Source: Mantis religiosa (Eukaryota; Arthropoda; Insecta; Mantodea; Mantidae). Taken from it: 64,000 nucleotides of DNA. Positions 47,045-60,077 of the stretch are shown in pieces. The stretch lies in the NCBI GenBank assembly GCA_030765055.1, contig JAUKNK010000333.1:104501-168500 (forward strand). The letters run 5' to 3'. Position numbers and translations under genes: made by a program. The notes beneath the pieces are model-generated. The model was not told the DNA's origin and did not search any database. It saw only the letters and a program-made list of their open reading frames with translations. Within the stretch, counting starts at the first letter, position 1; each line of letters begins with the position of its first letter.

Positions 47045-47347
47045 ATAAAATTTTGAGTCGAACTAATACTCAATGCTCCATTTATTGCTAGTATTTACCT
47101 AGAACCTACTACCTTTGAAGACAACCCCAATTTCAAGTTCATCAAGATACCGACAGAGACGCACCTATCACCTCCGAGGAGTTCACTGAACCGGCATCCA
47201 TTAGTCGACAACAGCTGATGATGTTAGGAAGTCCTAACGAAACGCGTTCTAGGTAAATACTAGCAATAAATGGAGCATTGAGTATTAGTTTGACTCAAAA
47301 TTGTATTTATTTTGTGCTTCATTGTATCATAGTCCTTAAACAACAGA
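47045..47347 (+). mobile_element. 303-bp PLE-derived mini-element with hammerhead and inverted ends
   Basis: Flanked by a perfect 12-bp duplication (gtatagcagcta at 47,033-47,044 and 47,348-47,359); A1 has the empty site at about 12,078. Arms of about 45 bp (47,061-47,105 and 47,247-47,292) are perfect inverted repeats. Between them are about 35 codons that look like the end of a PLE protein (FEDNPNFKFIKIPTETHL) with a stop, and then a hammerhead core. Confidence 0.85.
47215..47243 (+). ncRNA. Hammerhead-ribozyme core in mini-element
   Basis: CTGATGA (47,215-47,221), one T, six-base-pair stem GTTAGG/CCTAAC with loop AAGT, then GAAAC (47,239-47,243). Both invariant halves are intact. The following acgcgt is self-complementary, which would suit pairing between two copies. 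Stem I is not evident within the insert. Confidence 0.75.
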
Positions 47348-48249
47348 GTATAGCAGCTACTTTGTCAGGTATTTTCCTCTCTGTTCTTATGCTTTTTCAA
47401 TTAAATTTTAGGGCCGAAGGAAAAAAAAAAAAGAAAAAAAATTGCTTTTAGCTCTTACAAGCTCTTAGTGTTTCCATTCCCATTCTATTACAGTTCCAAA
47501 CATCCAGTGTGACTTCCTTTCCTTAGCCCTATAAGATATAAACATACCACCTAATAGTTCAGTTTAACCCTCAGGTTTTTTTTGGCATCTCTATCGCATG
47601 AACATTGTACTGACTTAAGGTACAGATTTGTATGTTTAACAATTTCTTAAATCATGTTAAAATCGATAATGAAATGAAAAGCTGCAATTCGTTTCTAAGT
47701 ATTCTTGTTGTACTTTTAGGAGAAGGAAATATTTTCACTATGCTCTTGGTTTTTGGTTCTATCCTTTGAAAAATCTGTCTTCTCTACTTAGAGTGGTTAT
47801 CTCTCACTAAAAGTAGTTTTCAGAAGTACCATTCAGTGAATATTTTGTATAACTTCATTCAGAATCATTATGGGGATCACTTCCTTCGTGAACTTCTTCA
47901 CCCTCATGAGGCTCTCTGCTATCAAAATTCTTGTCTCCTGGTAGCTTGTTGAATATTTGCATTTCCTCTGAAGTCATTTTCAAGGTAGAAACAAATTTTA
48001 TTGTTGTAATATAATAGCTACAAAGATGTTTCCCTCATCAGATTCACACACAATTACATAGTGATATGAAAGGAAGAGAGTAAGATACAGCTACTTATGT
48101 GCGCAAGTGAACAGGGAACTTTATATCCAAGCTCAACAATGCTGAACACACAATATTAGTAGAGCAAGCATTTTTGCTACCGAACATGCAGAATATTGAA
48201 TAGTTTGTTGTGGTATGGCAGTGTTGCAATTGGGAAAGAGGTTTGTATT

Positions 48250-49620
48250 GCAGGTTAATGTGGTGCAACTCATTTGGTAAATGCTGATAATTGAGTTTTC
48301 GGTGTGCTATTTTTTAAAGGGTGGTTTAGTAAGTTGCAGATGTTGTGTTTGTTCTGAGGGGCTAACTTTATGTTGAGCTCTTAAATACCTCTTCAAATTT
48401 TTTGAAGCATTTTGGATGAAATATAAATTTTCCATATGTGGTGTTTGGGTTTTCTAGTATTTTTAAGGTAGTAATGTCCCTTAATTATTTGTTTCTTTTG
48501 GGTCTGTAGATCAGTTTTTGATGAAATTTGTGTTATAGTTGTTCAATTCGGCAACCTGGTGTATGTGAGTGTACTCCTGTTCATATTCTGTTTTTGTTAG
48601 CAGAATGTTGATTAATCTGTGAACTAGATTATGGAATACTGCATATTGATGTTGTACTGGGTTGAATGGGTTGCATTTAATGTAATTGTCAACATGTGTT
48701 GCTTTTCTGTATATTCCAAATTGTAATCCTGTTGGTGCTCCAATGATTTTCAAATTTAGAAAAGGTAGCCATTCATCCTGCTCTACTTCAATGGTGAAAT
48801 CTATGGTTTTTTCTAGTAGGTTTAGCAACTTTGTAGCATCCTAGGTTAGTCTTCTAGGGACTACAGCAAACACGTCGTCGACATATCTATGCCAACATTT
48901 GAAAATATGTGGAAATGCTTTAGTAATGTATGTTTCCAAATTACTCATGAACAGATTAGCTAATAATGGTGAAAGAGGGTTACCCATGGCCAAGCCTGCT
49001 GTTTGTTGGAAGATCTTGCTGGAGAACGTGAAGCTGATTTGTTCAATACATGGAGTGGTAAATTTGATTTATTCCTATATTTTAATATCCGCAACGTTGC
49101 TTTTGGATAACCAACGTTTCATCAATTTTGGAATTTTTTCTACTGGTATGCTCATGAATAGAGATCTGATATCAAAGGACACCATCACCTCTTCAGTTTT
49201 TATAATTGTGATTTCAATTTTCTTTACTAAATCAAATGAATTCTTTATGCTTAGAGATTCAAACTTTTCAAACTTGTCAAATTCTTCCACCAACCATTTT
49301 GCCAGTTTGTAAGTCAGGACATCTATATTGTTAATGATGGTTCCCATGCTGTTGTCTGTCTTGTGAACCTTAGGTAGGCAGAATAATTTTGGCAAATTAG
49401 GGTGGTTTACAATTATGATATATTTCATCTTATGTGGCACTATGGTATTTTCTTTAATTGCTTTTTTTGGTGGTTTCTATGTATTTTTTTAATGGGTTTT
49501 TGGTTAGGGCTGAATATTCTGGGTTTTGTAGGAGATGTTCGACTCACTGGTTTTAACCATTTCGGTCCATAATGACTACCATATTTCCTTTGTCTGCTTT
49601 CAGATATAAAACTGGTCTTC
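48250..49620 (-). pseudogene. Penelope-like reverse transcriptase, A2
   Basis: Counterpart of 12,985-14,360 with more damage. MPHKMKYIIIVNHPNLPK and LPKVHK at 49,440-49,360, FDIRSLFMSIP, then a break; MGNPLS and RYVDDVFAVV remain readable at about 48,860-48,985 but a stop follows; thumb 48,828-48,511. GIY-YIG is absent. Confidence 0.8.
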
Positions 49621-50756
49621 ATCAAAAACATCGTAAGTGGAGAAAAGTATATACAAGTTTGACTCACTTGCCTAATTTTAGTAACAATAAATAAATAAAT
49701 AAATGAACTAAAAAATAAAAAATAAAAAAAATGGATCACGTTTATGAAATTCTGAAGGAACTTCAAAAATAAATGCTTGATTACAGTAATTATTTAAAAA
49801 AAAATTAAACTATTATCAATATCATAATTTGCATACATCACCAGTTTATTGCACAGCTTCTGAAGTCTATTGTGTATAATTTTCAGAGCTCCACCTTAAT
49901 ATTGTGGGAGAACACGGATTTTAAATATGGAAAACTAAGAAGAAAACTGACCTTGAGAGAAATGGTGTTAAGGATTTGCATGTGGTTTACATAAAAAAAT
50001 GTTTAATTTATATTAGAAAGTTGCAGCACTGTAACTTACATGTTCACCCCTCCTGGCAGATGCTTGAGTTTTGGGTTTTAGATGTACTTACAGAAATAGT
50101 GGTATCAGTACACTTTTTGTCACTTCACTTCTAATTGAGAAGCAAAACCAGAGGCATGAAGCATCTCCTGGTTCAGACTTTGTGAAAACAATGTGGGCAT
50201 GCTGAACGTTCTATCAATTCTTTTAACTAGCCAAAATCTAAAAGCATATTTTTGCTCTCACATGTATTCTCCTCTGGCTTATAAATATTGCATTGCACCT
50301 CTAATTCAGAAAGACTTACATTTTTCTTTTGCAGTGCTACAGGCTCGGTTACTTCCTGATTTACTTAATATGAAGTATCTGTATTCCCCCTATCTGCTCC
50401 TATTCATTAATTTACACAAATTGTTTCTACTACCCTTTATCTTTGCCATTCTAAAGCAGTAAAAGAATGCAGTGTAATATAAAAGAATATTGGAACCTAA
50501 ACCTATTTAATTTTACAACATATAATTCTTCTAGCCAAGTTTACTAAAATAAACTTGCATCACGACTTATGGTGTAATTTTCAGCACAAATGAAAACTTG
50601 AGCATAATAGATATAATACAGAGAGGAGGAAACCTCATAATAATAACTTTAAAACTAAGTATCACTTCCAAAACACTTGAACAAAACACAAGAAAACAAA
50701 AAAAAATTTCATGCCATTACACAAGAAGCATTTCAAGGAAACGACAAAGAACATAT
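49621..50756. other. Monomer A spacer, A2
   Basis: Counterpart of 14,361-15,538; no recognised element. Confidence 0.4.
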
Positions 50757-51281
50757 TGTCACCCAATTAACAGAAGGCAGGACGAACTGGGACAGGAACC
50801 TTTCAGGCCACGCCTACCGATTTATCTTGTAGCACTAATGAGGGGATGGTTGGAGAAACACCACTAGCCATCTCTTCCCTCTCCTCCTGCCGCCTGAAAG
50901 AACGTGAAACCTCCAGAATGTCTTTCCCTCTCCATGGTAAAGAATTCTCTAGAAACATTTAGCACCTATAAAAAGAAGCATGATTTCTGACTAAATACAG
51001 CCAGCCAGTACGATGAGCGAGAGTTTAGATCAGTTCGTGGCGAACAGCCATGAGGAGCGCCGAGTGAGTGAACAGACCGGAAGACTGTGTACATGTAGCT
51101 GAGGAGTTGTACGTAACTGTGAGTGTAGAGTAGACCTGTGACAGACGAACTGGCGAATTGTAATTGTGTGCGCTACGTAATTCTGTATAATCGGAAAGTG
51201 TTTCAACTATAATTCGGTAGAAATAAAGAACATTTTGAGTTTGTGCAATTGGACTTAATTTCACGAACCCACAAAGTCACA
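50757..51281 (+). mobile_element. Solo LTR, A2 copy
   Basis: Counterpart of 15,539-16,069. Starts TGTCACCC, ends AAGTCACA, flanks atat on both sides. Contains cctataaaaag and aataaagaacatt. Confidence 0.8.
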
Positions 51282-52170
51282 ATATGGAAAAGTGACTGCC
51301 ATCTAGGAGATGCAAATAAAGGCTGGTTGAATTAGGCTATGGTGGCTTAATGCTATTGTAGGGCGTATTTTAAATTCAAATCGTTGGTAACTTCTCTCCA
51401 TTCAAACATGTGGGCATGAAATTTAAAGCATGGAGTGGCCTTTAACAAGCACAGCGTTTTAGAAATGGCATCCAAAACAACTGTGGCATTTTCCCTACAG
51501 GCATGAAACTCTGTAGACATGTAAATTAAATTATGGTGCATATTTTGCAACAAAAGCCCAAAATTCCAATTTTTTTTTTCAAAAAAATTTACTAAAGCAA
51601 AACTTCTGTCCCAACTTAAAATACCAACAGGCTCACTCTTAGGTTAAAATCATTTCAAAGAGGCCAATATTTTTATTTTATCATTATGTACACCCTTCTG
51701 CAAGCAAGAGGATTTTGCACTTTAATTATGGATGTTTGTTGATTGAAATCATAGTAACTACGATTGAGTACAAGAAACGTATCACAGACAGTACTTACTA
51801 TGGATTAAGTTACACAGATATATAATTATCATAAATGTAAGGGAACTATTTATATTACTTTCATGAGCATTGTAGTTAAGCCCCAACAGAAACAAGGAGA
51901 TGTGAAAACCGAAGAGTAGGCTATAATATCTGGGTCAATATTTATTGAACAACTACAGAAACTATTGCACAACTACTGCAGAGCTACAAAGAAAGATGTG
52001 AAACCCAAAGGATATGCTATGATATCTGGGTCAATATTAATTGTACAACTACAACACGGAACAGTTTTGCTCAGATGTGATGCATTTCTAGTGTTTACCT
52101 GCCCTCATTGCTGGTTGTGTTACTAGCTTATTCTTATTGCTTATCACTGCTGAAATGCCTATAAATCAAA
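51282..52170 (-). other. Monomer A end, A2
   Basis: Counterpart of 16,070-17,484 but shortened: 52,055 joins gaac-acgg to sequence matching 17,380, so the tRNA-like block is missing. Holds the minus frame 51,353-51,553. Confidence 0.45.
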
Positions 52171-53473
52171 ATGAACAGTTAAATATTTGTATATTGTTGC
52201 CTAACTCATGTGCTGTAGCTTTTCAGACTCCTATAACAGCCAGGCAGTGAGAGAACTTGCAAAACTGCTGAACAGTGGCCGTGTAGTCTCTTTCTTCTTT
52301 TGGAACAGGGCATTGTCCATTCTCTACCAGAGGGGAATATTTAACCATCCTTTTAAACCAGAAATATATTAATAAAAACCCTATTGTTACAAGATATATA
52401 TTAAAGCACAGAAAATTTGTTAATAAATATTTTCCTATAGCTTAAATATATTGTATTCCTTATTCCTAATGGATAGACAAGAAAATGTATATTAATTTTG
52501 TAAAGAAAGAAGCTATGTGTATATTGGATACTTTAAAAATCACCCAACAGATATTGATAATTTTTAATCATTCAAATCTTAATTCATGGTGATGCATTTG
52601 GAGCTATAAAGAGCATTCTAATATATTTTTTATTATTAATAAAGTATTTAAGATTTTTTCTTTTATCATTGGTACAGAAGTCTATGATTCACTGAACAGT
52701 ATTACATATTAACATTTTAAAAACATTTGTTAAGTGTAATACATTAATATCATTGAGATGTTTAATAATTATAAATTCATAAAATCATATAAAAGAACAT
52801 TTATGTACCATTTCTTCACTGCCAAAACGTAATTTTACTTATTTAGTGATCTGGGCAGGCTATTTACTATGCAAAGTATTGCGAACAATCTATGATTACG
52901 TATTTCACTGCTAAAAACATCTTCATGTACCACATGCAAGAACTTACCTTTTTGAAAGTATATGGCAATGTGGTAAGTGTATGAAAAATTCTAAGATTAT
53001 CTTCTTTTCAATAGTACAATGTACTTGAGTTTTTTCAATCGCAAAATGAAGTTAACTGCAGAGATACATACCTTGTCATTTTATCCTTTTTTAGGTAGCA
53101 CAGGGACCAAAGGACGTTCTATGGACACCAATATCAGATATTAAGGCCTTGCAGAGGAAGTGGTCCAGGAGCATGTCCAATATTTGATGAACATTTTCAA
53201 TCTATGGCCTGCATTTGTAATGCTATCTGCAAGAACCAGAGACAAGGAAGAGGAGCACAAAGGCAGCAAATGAATTGACTACAATATTATTTTTAAGAAT
53301 CCTGTTTTATAAAGTTAAATATGCTTCTTCAGTTATAGCAGCAGCATTAAGCAAAGACTGCAAATGTTTAAATTTGAGAAGATACTTGTTTACATTGTTG
53401 AAAAAAAGAGAAGTTGTACATAGTTACTCCATAGAGTATAAATATTTGCTGCATTAGGCAGAATACAAATATA
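52171..53473. other. Monomer B2 start with block lost in B1
   Basis: 52,870-53,460 aligns with A1 940-1,530 and includes the small open frame 53,275-53,457. No gene supported. Confidence 0.4.
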
Positions 53474-54826
53474 CTACACCAACTCCAATACTCAGACCAT
53501 AATACAGATTCCAAGATGGCATCCGTCATAGATCAGCGACTCTGGTCACGCAGAATATTAAACTATACGCAATGGACATAATATAATCCATATTACGGAG
53601 CAGCGAGGTAACTCCTAAGCATTTATCAATTTATACTTTCAACTAAAACGTATAATAACATAAATAAAGAACATCATGGCAAATCCTAAGAGCTTATAAC
53701 ATTATATAGTAGCACGACCAGTACTATGCATTTTCCACCTTATACTTCCAATCAAAATTTAATTTAGAAGGCATGACAACTCATAAGCATTAAACACAGC
53801 AAACTTTATCTTATTGGTCTGTATCATCCTATCGTCTGTAGCAAGTACTAAAGTTTCTTTCACATTGTTTACACGGTAACCTTTTCTGGCAAGGACATAC
53901 TGCTTATAATATAATATTTAAGAGACCTCACCAAGTTGTCCAGTTTACACCAATTGTCACGTTTGAAGGTGTCTGTTCTCTCATACTGCAAGATCCATTT
54001 AAAATTTTCCACTGAAAGGCTCATAATATTGCTTCTAGCTTATGAAATACTTTGAAACTCATTAAGTGAAGGAACATCAGTGAAGCTGGGATCTTGAATG
54101 TTATTGAAAAGAATGTAACTAATCATCTTTAATAATGACTATCAATGGGTTAAAATCTCCTCAACACTTCGGTTCAAAACTGTCAATAACATCTTGAGCA
54201 CACCAAATATTAAACTTATCTTTACCCTCTGTAAAATGTGTTGGATGCATTCCTCAGGATTTCGTCTTTTCTGGTTGAGTTTTAATGTGTGATAGGATGG
54301 CTGAATTTTAGAAATCTTGGGGAATGCATCATCTATTAATTTTGGTTCTTTTCGAAGGGCAGGAATTGGTTCACCATCATTTAATGGAACGATGTCTTTC
54401 TTAACCACAAAGCACTGTTCAAAATGAATACATACTACAGTTTTGTCATTTACTTTAAAATCTCTACAATTTATGTTCCTGGTCCACTTATACCATTATA
54501 TTTTACCTTCAGAAATTTAAATGTTGTGTGAGGTATACTACCATAATTAGATTGCACCTGGGAACACAACAACGATGCATTTCAACAATACTTCACAGTA
54601 TATATTTAGGTAAACTTTATCACTTTACGTTAAATACTCAACTATAAACTAACTCGTTATTCACTAATTGCCACTGTAGTATGAATTACATTAATTATTC
54701 AACACTCAATAAAAGTAAACAAACACACACTTTACTCTGTACATATAACCACAACATAACAAACTGGGCCATGAGCGACGCCATTATTCCTACCATTGAT
54801 TCTCGTATTATGAAATATTCTCGTTG
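53474..54826 (-). mobile_element. P-like THAP transposon, B2 copy
   Basis: Counterpart of 18,243-19,604; left repeat intact (accaactccaatactcag), right repeat partly lost after cgtattatg. Confidence 0.7.
54142..54575 (-). pseudogene. THAP domain and following segment, B2
   Basis: The open frame 54,142-54,408 (88 codons) starts just after the CIHFEQCF position and reads KDIVPLNDGEPIPALRKEPK, then AFPKI. Upstream, to about 54,575, the THAP N-terminal part (SNYGSIPHTTFKF, KWTRNI) is readable in broken frame. The downstream segment (KRRNPEECIQHILQRVK) is unassigned. Confidence 0.6.
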
Positions 54827-55236
54827 AAATATTGAAGCCTGCTTCACTTTTCTGTAAAGAGGATTTAGAGATGGCCTTGACCCAATATCCAGAAAGTGTT
54901 TTTAAAAAGCGCAGAAGATCCTGTGTTGTAGTTTTTCATTTATTGGCTTTTATCAACTCCTCTGGGTTGATATGCAAGGGAACTTGTTAAAACCTATGAG
55001 TACCTGAATGCTAGGGGTTTCATGGCAGGTTTTATAAACTCCATTATTCTAAATCCAAAGATACATATATGCACTGCATCCTCTGGATGCCAAAATCACC
55101 TAGCAATGCTCACGTCAGAAAGTTTTGCTTTATTTTCTTTGTACTTATGCTGTGATCAATTTCATTAGCGGAGATCTATATAATTAAATAAAATAAATAA
55201 AGTAGCAGGGACTAGTTATATTAAAAAATTATGGTA

Positions 55237-55472
55237 GGGTAAAGGGGGGTATTTTCGTGAAATAGGCAATTTTGTGATACTTTTTTTTCGAGGCGATGTC
55301 ACAGAGAAACCAATTGGTGTCAACATGCCTGCCGATAGCTCCAGAGCTCTAGGAACAAATATGTCAATGACAAACATTGGAAAACGAGCTAACACCAACT
55401 GTTTTCTCTGTGACATCCTCTCGAAAAATTATCAGAAAATTGCCTGTCTAAACCAAATACCCCCCTTTTCCC
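55237..55472. mobile_element. Hairpin MITE, B2 copy
   Basis: Counterpart of 20,014-20,248; ends GGGTAAAGGG / CCTTTTCCC with TA on both sides. Confidence 0.8.
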
Positions 55473-55910
55473 TAAGATCACATGACCTCTAGTCTCTGCT
55501 CTGGTTCAAATGTCCTTAGTGGAGCATACTCCTATGTTTACTTTGTGTTAATCCAGATGAGCATTTGCCGAAATTATCTTATTGCTACTTTTCTTGAACG
55601 TTTAAGTGAATTTAGGAATATGGTTAACTTTAAACTGTGCCAAAACTCTAAAAGTAGTCACTATGCAATGCCTTTTAAATTGTGTTCCTTTTTGCATGCT
55701 TAGTATGTTGTTTTGTTTAGAAAAAGAATTACATCCTCCCATTTTTGTAAATAAGCACTAGAAAATACTTCAAATAACAAAGAATAATCCTTTAGATCAA
55801 TTTGAAAAAATGCATATGAAATAACAGTTATGATATTTGAAAAAATGAAATGTGTACTGTTTAACACCCGGTTTTAGTACACAGTGACAGTAATGCAACA
55901 AGAAATTTAG

Positions 55911-58218
55911 GGGGAGGCATCTGTGAAAAATGCTAAAATCCAGAGTTCACATCAGAACTGCTTGATATTTTTCATTTGGTGGGGTATAGGGAATCTAGTT
56001 AACCTTTCAAAATTCATATTTCTATCTTAAATAGTTTTTTTACAAAAAGATATTTAGTGCTTTTTATTGTATGATTTTTGTATATTATGTAAAAAGTCCC
56101 AGGTCATACAGTTTTTCTTTTAGAAACTTTAAATTTTACATTGAGGTTTCTCAGTATATCAGTTATAAAAGTTTCTATACCTTTAAGTGTGTATCAGGTA
56201 TTTTTTGAGAAAAAAATTTTTATGTGTGAATACATTAAATTTTTCTTCATTTTTTTGCAATTTTGAGATTTCAAATTCAATGATAAATATACTATTTAAT
56301 TTAAAAAAACAAAAATAACAACTTTTATTAAACATTTATTTAGGAATATTTATGCAAAGTTTAATACAAATTCGTTGAGAATTGCAGAAGTTGGAGCATT
56401 TTGAAGATACAAAAATGTTCCAAAATTCAAAGTAGAGAGAAATGAATTTAAAGACTTAGATTGAAGTTACACTACTTTCTTTACTTTGAAAACTCCATGC
56501 ATCATATGCAGGCCCTACAGCTATCTTTTTTTATAATGTTTCTATCTACAATAGTTTTTACCAAAAAAATGATAATTTAATTTTTTGCTGCAATTTCTTT
56601 ACATTGGGAAACATATTAAATTCTCTACAATTTTTGTTATAAATGATTGGAACTTTGGATTCTGGTTCCTTTAGATAATAGTTACAAAACTATATATGTA
56701 TATACCCATTTGCCCATGTCTAATGGTTCTGGAGGAGAAAATTTGAGGAATATGATAGAATTTTCTTGAAGTTTTGTCAGTTTTCTTTTTTCAATACCAA
56801 TCATTATTAATTTATTCATATACAGCCATAATGATACAAATTTTTATTGAAAAATTATCTAGGAATATACATATATACAAAACTTAAAGAAATTCATTGG
56901 AAACTTTAGTGTCTGGACTGTAAGGAGTATTAAAAATACTACAAGTTGGACATAAACAAAAATCTAGTTAGAAGCTCTAAATATAAACAACATTTTTTTA
57001 CTATGTTTCCAAACCCTCCTGCACTATATGAAGACCACTCAGCTCGTTTATTATCCTCTTCTTTTAATTTGTCACCTTTAACTCCTGCTTGGCAGATATA
57101 TAGTTGCTCAATGAACTCTGAGCACTTTGTTTTAGTTTTCACCTATCCCTAATACTGCTAATTTTCTTGCAAACAACACTTACTTTGCCTGCTGCAACTT
57201 TTGCCTTAACTTTCAGTCTATCTTTATAACCCATATTAAATTCACTAACAGCTGCAATCACTGTAATTCGCAATTTCGTTCTTAATATAAAAACTTCTTT
57301 GTGACATTTACTCCAAGGAAACTTTCATTAGCATTCTGTGCTTCTCCTTTAATGAAAGTTTCCCATAGAATAGTACTAGCTAATCTCTTTATTTTTGTCT
57401 ATGAAATGGAAATTGTAAGTGGAACAGTTCATGCAATTCATACCCATGGTCATACAAAACTTCTGCTTAGAAATATGACCCTTACCAATGCCCAGAAATA
57501 CATCAACCATTCTTTTATTTACATCAAATGGTGACCTACTAGAATCACTGTTAACTCTCGGGCTATTATATGTTTTCACTTAAAATTTACCTCAAGCATA
57601 GCATTCTAGTATCATTACCTTCTATTATGGCTAGAACTCTTTAAAGTTTCATTATATTTTGCTTTGAAATAGCCACTGTATTCCTAACCTAAACTGGTAT
57701 GAATCATATATCTACTGTTGCAACGAGAAAGCAATACAATGTTAAATCAGGCTTTATTCCTATTCTTAACAATAAACATATAATATAAGCTGCTATCCAC
57801 AGCTTTCACTTGCATGTAAACTATATTTCACAAACACTATACGTTAGTGGAAATGTTCGTTTACTTTCAAAGTAGTAAGTGGGAAATAATATATAGAAAA
57901 TGGTAGCGGACAAGTTCAGTAGCTTCCACAAAAATCCACAAGATGCCTCTGCACATTACCTCAGTTACAGAATCAAACCGCATAGTTCAAACGTGAGAAT
58001 TTCATCAATTTCTTTGTGACACACTAGAAAAAGCAATATAAATGGCCACGCCCACCCACACATGGGCATTTAAATAATGACGTAGTGGCTCTTTAAATGG
58101 TGCTAGGGCCTAGCTGACAGCAGATTCTGAAACTACATTGTTTAAACATAGTTTTAATGCAAAAAACGGAAAGTGCCCTTTTTTGTCATTTTTGACGAAA
58201 TTTCACCGATGCCTTCCC
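55911..58218 (-). mobile_element. Kolobok-like transposon, B2 copy
   Basis: Counterpart of 20,687-22,920, with TTAG on the left and TTAA on the right. It keeps an additional internal stretch (about 56,180-56,260) that is missing from the first B1 copy but present in the second. Transposase fragment at 57,376-57,579 (SPFDVNKRMVDVFLGIG, QKFCMTMGMNCM). Confidence 0.65.
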
Positions 58219-58229
58219 TTAATGGGGCA

Positions 58230-58388
58230 CCAGTGGAAAGATGGCGGGGGGAACCTGAGATCCTGGAGGAAACCCGCTCCAGCGCTGTTCTATCCACCAC
58301 TAATCTCACTTTACAGTTGCCTGAAATCGAACCCGGGCTGCCTTAGTGAGAACCAAGCAGTCCAACCACTCAGCCACGGCAAGGTGTA
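58230..58388 (-). mobile_element. SINE-c, B2 copy
   Basis: Counterpart of 22,935-23,093, with tggctgagtggttggactg and gggttcgatttcaggc on the minus strand. Confidence 0.7.
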
Positions 58389-58635
58389 TGATAATCGCAC
58401 AATATTCATTATATACATTTAATTTGTCTTGAACGTTTCTTAAACGAGTGGTATGTCATGAAAAGTCCACGATCAGTTTTGAGGAAACAAACATTTCTGA
58501 AACATATTCCATGAAAAGAGTACTTTGGGGAGCGGATTTAATTGAATAATTTCCTGTCCAATTCTTAGAAGATGGTTAACTTAAATACTAAGTGTGGTAT
58601 GAAACCAACGGCTTGTTTTTGAGTTATGCTGTTCA

Positions 58636-58636
<1 letters not shown>

Positions 58637-58706
<70 letters not shown>

Positions 58707-58716
58707 TCACACACTC
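58637..58716. repeat. (CA)n microsatellite, B2
   Basis: About 32 perfect units then interrupted units; shorter than the B1 counterpart. Confidence 0.95.
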
Positions 58717-58811
58717 GTTTGCAAACATTTTTCTGACAAACTTATGTTTTGCCTTTGCGTGACTTTCTTTACTTTGTTCACAAAATTCTTACAAACGCAT
58801 ATTCTTCCATC

Positions 58812-59063
58812 TACCTCCCTGATTCGATCCCAGGCAAGGATCAAGAGGTTTCCCGATCAGAGAGATTTTGGGATGAGTGATCAGCCCAACATTGGAAGTG
58901 AAAGTACGAGAGAGATGAGGTGGGAGGAAAAATGATTATAGAGCAATCGGTGGAATGCTAGCAGGGCAAACCGGAGGATCTGTAGAAAACCCCCTCCAGT
59001 GCCATGTTGTCTATCAGAAATGTCACTCGTCCGATATGACTTAACGTTGGAGGACGTAAAATA
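58812..59063 (+). mobile_element. SINE-a-type element, B2
   Basis: Counterpart of 23,540-23,800; tail gacttaacgttggaggac. Confidence 0.6.
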
Positions 59064-59084
59064 CAACAACAAAAAAAGAAATGT

Positions 59085-59160
59085 CACTTTGCGGTCACCT
59101 GGAATCTAACCCGCTTCACTTTGGTGAGAGCCAAGCGGTCTAACCACTTAGCCATGATGT
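59085..59160 (-). mobile_element. tRNA-like SINE head
   Basis: Minus strand: catggctaagtggttagac and gggttagattccagg at tRNA spacing. In B1 this head is cut off after a few bases by the PLE fragment at 23,842. Confidence 0.55.
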
Positions 59161-59689
59161 GGGCAGTTTCTCACATGGGAAAAGTATTTTTGAAAATCCT
59201 TAATTACATATTAGAACACTTACTATATTATATCTTTGAAATAAAACTTTACTAAAAGGATATTTGAATGGGAATATTGAGAAACCCCACATTCCACTTT
59301 TTTTTTACAAAATTGAGTTATCTGTGACATTGTACTTTAAACATTTAGGCCGGTCATAATTTAGAGATACCTATGATGTTCTGACATTTTCTGAGCTGTT
59401 ATGCAGCTATTGTATCACCAAAAGTGAAGAGAAAACCCCACATGTAAAAGAGATATGGGCTTTCTCAGAATTTTAGTTTACCAATGATGTTCCAAACAGA
59501 GCGAATAATAATGGGCCTCCTACTCTCTGATTTAATTGATTGTTATTGTTCATAAAATGTCAGGCAGTGGTGATGTTAGTGCAGAATGTAAGGAATAGCA
59601 TATATTCCAACTGGCTGAACCATTTGTAATTCCACAAAATCCGGCGAGTCAGGCCTAACAAGATTTTTATTTATTTATAGGTTTTCCAC
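59161..59689. other. Sequence without match to B1
   Basis: AT-rich; no coding potential and no collinear partner in the window. Confidence 0.4.
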
Positions 59690-60077
59690 TTTGCAGCAGT
59701 TCACCCTTGGTTTCTCCTTTCCAGAGATCCCTGTTGTTCCATTGTCCTTCTTACAGTCCCCTCTTTTTCATATTGCCATATATTTCCTCATACCACGTTG
59801 TTCCACCTCTTCCCCACTTTCTTCCTCCTGGTACTTCCCACATTAGAACTTGTTTGGGCCAGAGTTCCTCCGGCATCCATTGTACAAGTCCATACCACTG
59901 TACAGCTAAATTGGACATTCTGTCTATGACAGTTTCTAGTTCGTCCATTTCATGTCTAATGTAGGTTTTTCTAACATATTGTAACCTTGATATCCTCCTA
60001 CTTTTTCGAAGTCCATGCATTTCTGTCACTAATATGCCTATTAAAATAATGAGCCTATAAATGAGAAGAAAATGCAA
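59690..60077 (-). pseudogene. LINE ORF2 C-terminal end, third family
   Basis: The 108-codon minus frame 59,751-60,077 reads LVTEMHGLRKSRRISRLQYV, then LAVQWYGLVQWMPEELWPKQ, GRKWGRGGTTWYEEIYGNMK. The WYGHV..MPEERWPKQ / GRxxGRPRTTW pattern is the C-terminal zinc-knuckle-less end of RTE-type and related LINE proteins. The rest of the element is absent. Confidence 0.7.

Larger units (their letters stand above)
46440..47977 (-). pseudogene. piggyBac-like transposase, broken and interrupted, A2
   Basis: Counterpart of 11,400-12,714 with the same motif order (N-terminus from 47,977; DKVAAIR region; TIDEKLDTF; VMFDNW). The 47,045-47,347 mini-element lies in the middle, inside the DKVAAIR region. Confidence 0.7.
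34296..52170. repeat. Tandem monomer A2 (~17.9 kb)
   Basis: This is a near-identical copy of A1, with substitutions scattered a few per hundred bases. It has gained a PLE fragment (38,013-38,714), a gypsy element (39,314-41,600) and a 303-bp ribozyme-bearing mini-element (47,045-47,347). It lacks the A1 segment 8,712-9,849 and the A1 SINE composite. It joins B2 at the same point as A1 joins B1. Confidence 0.85.
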
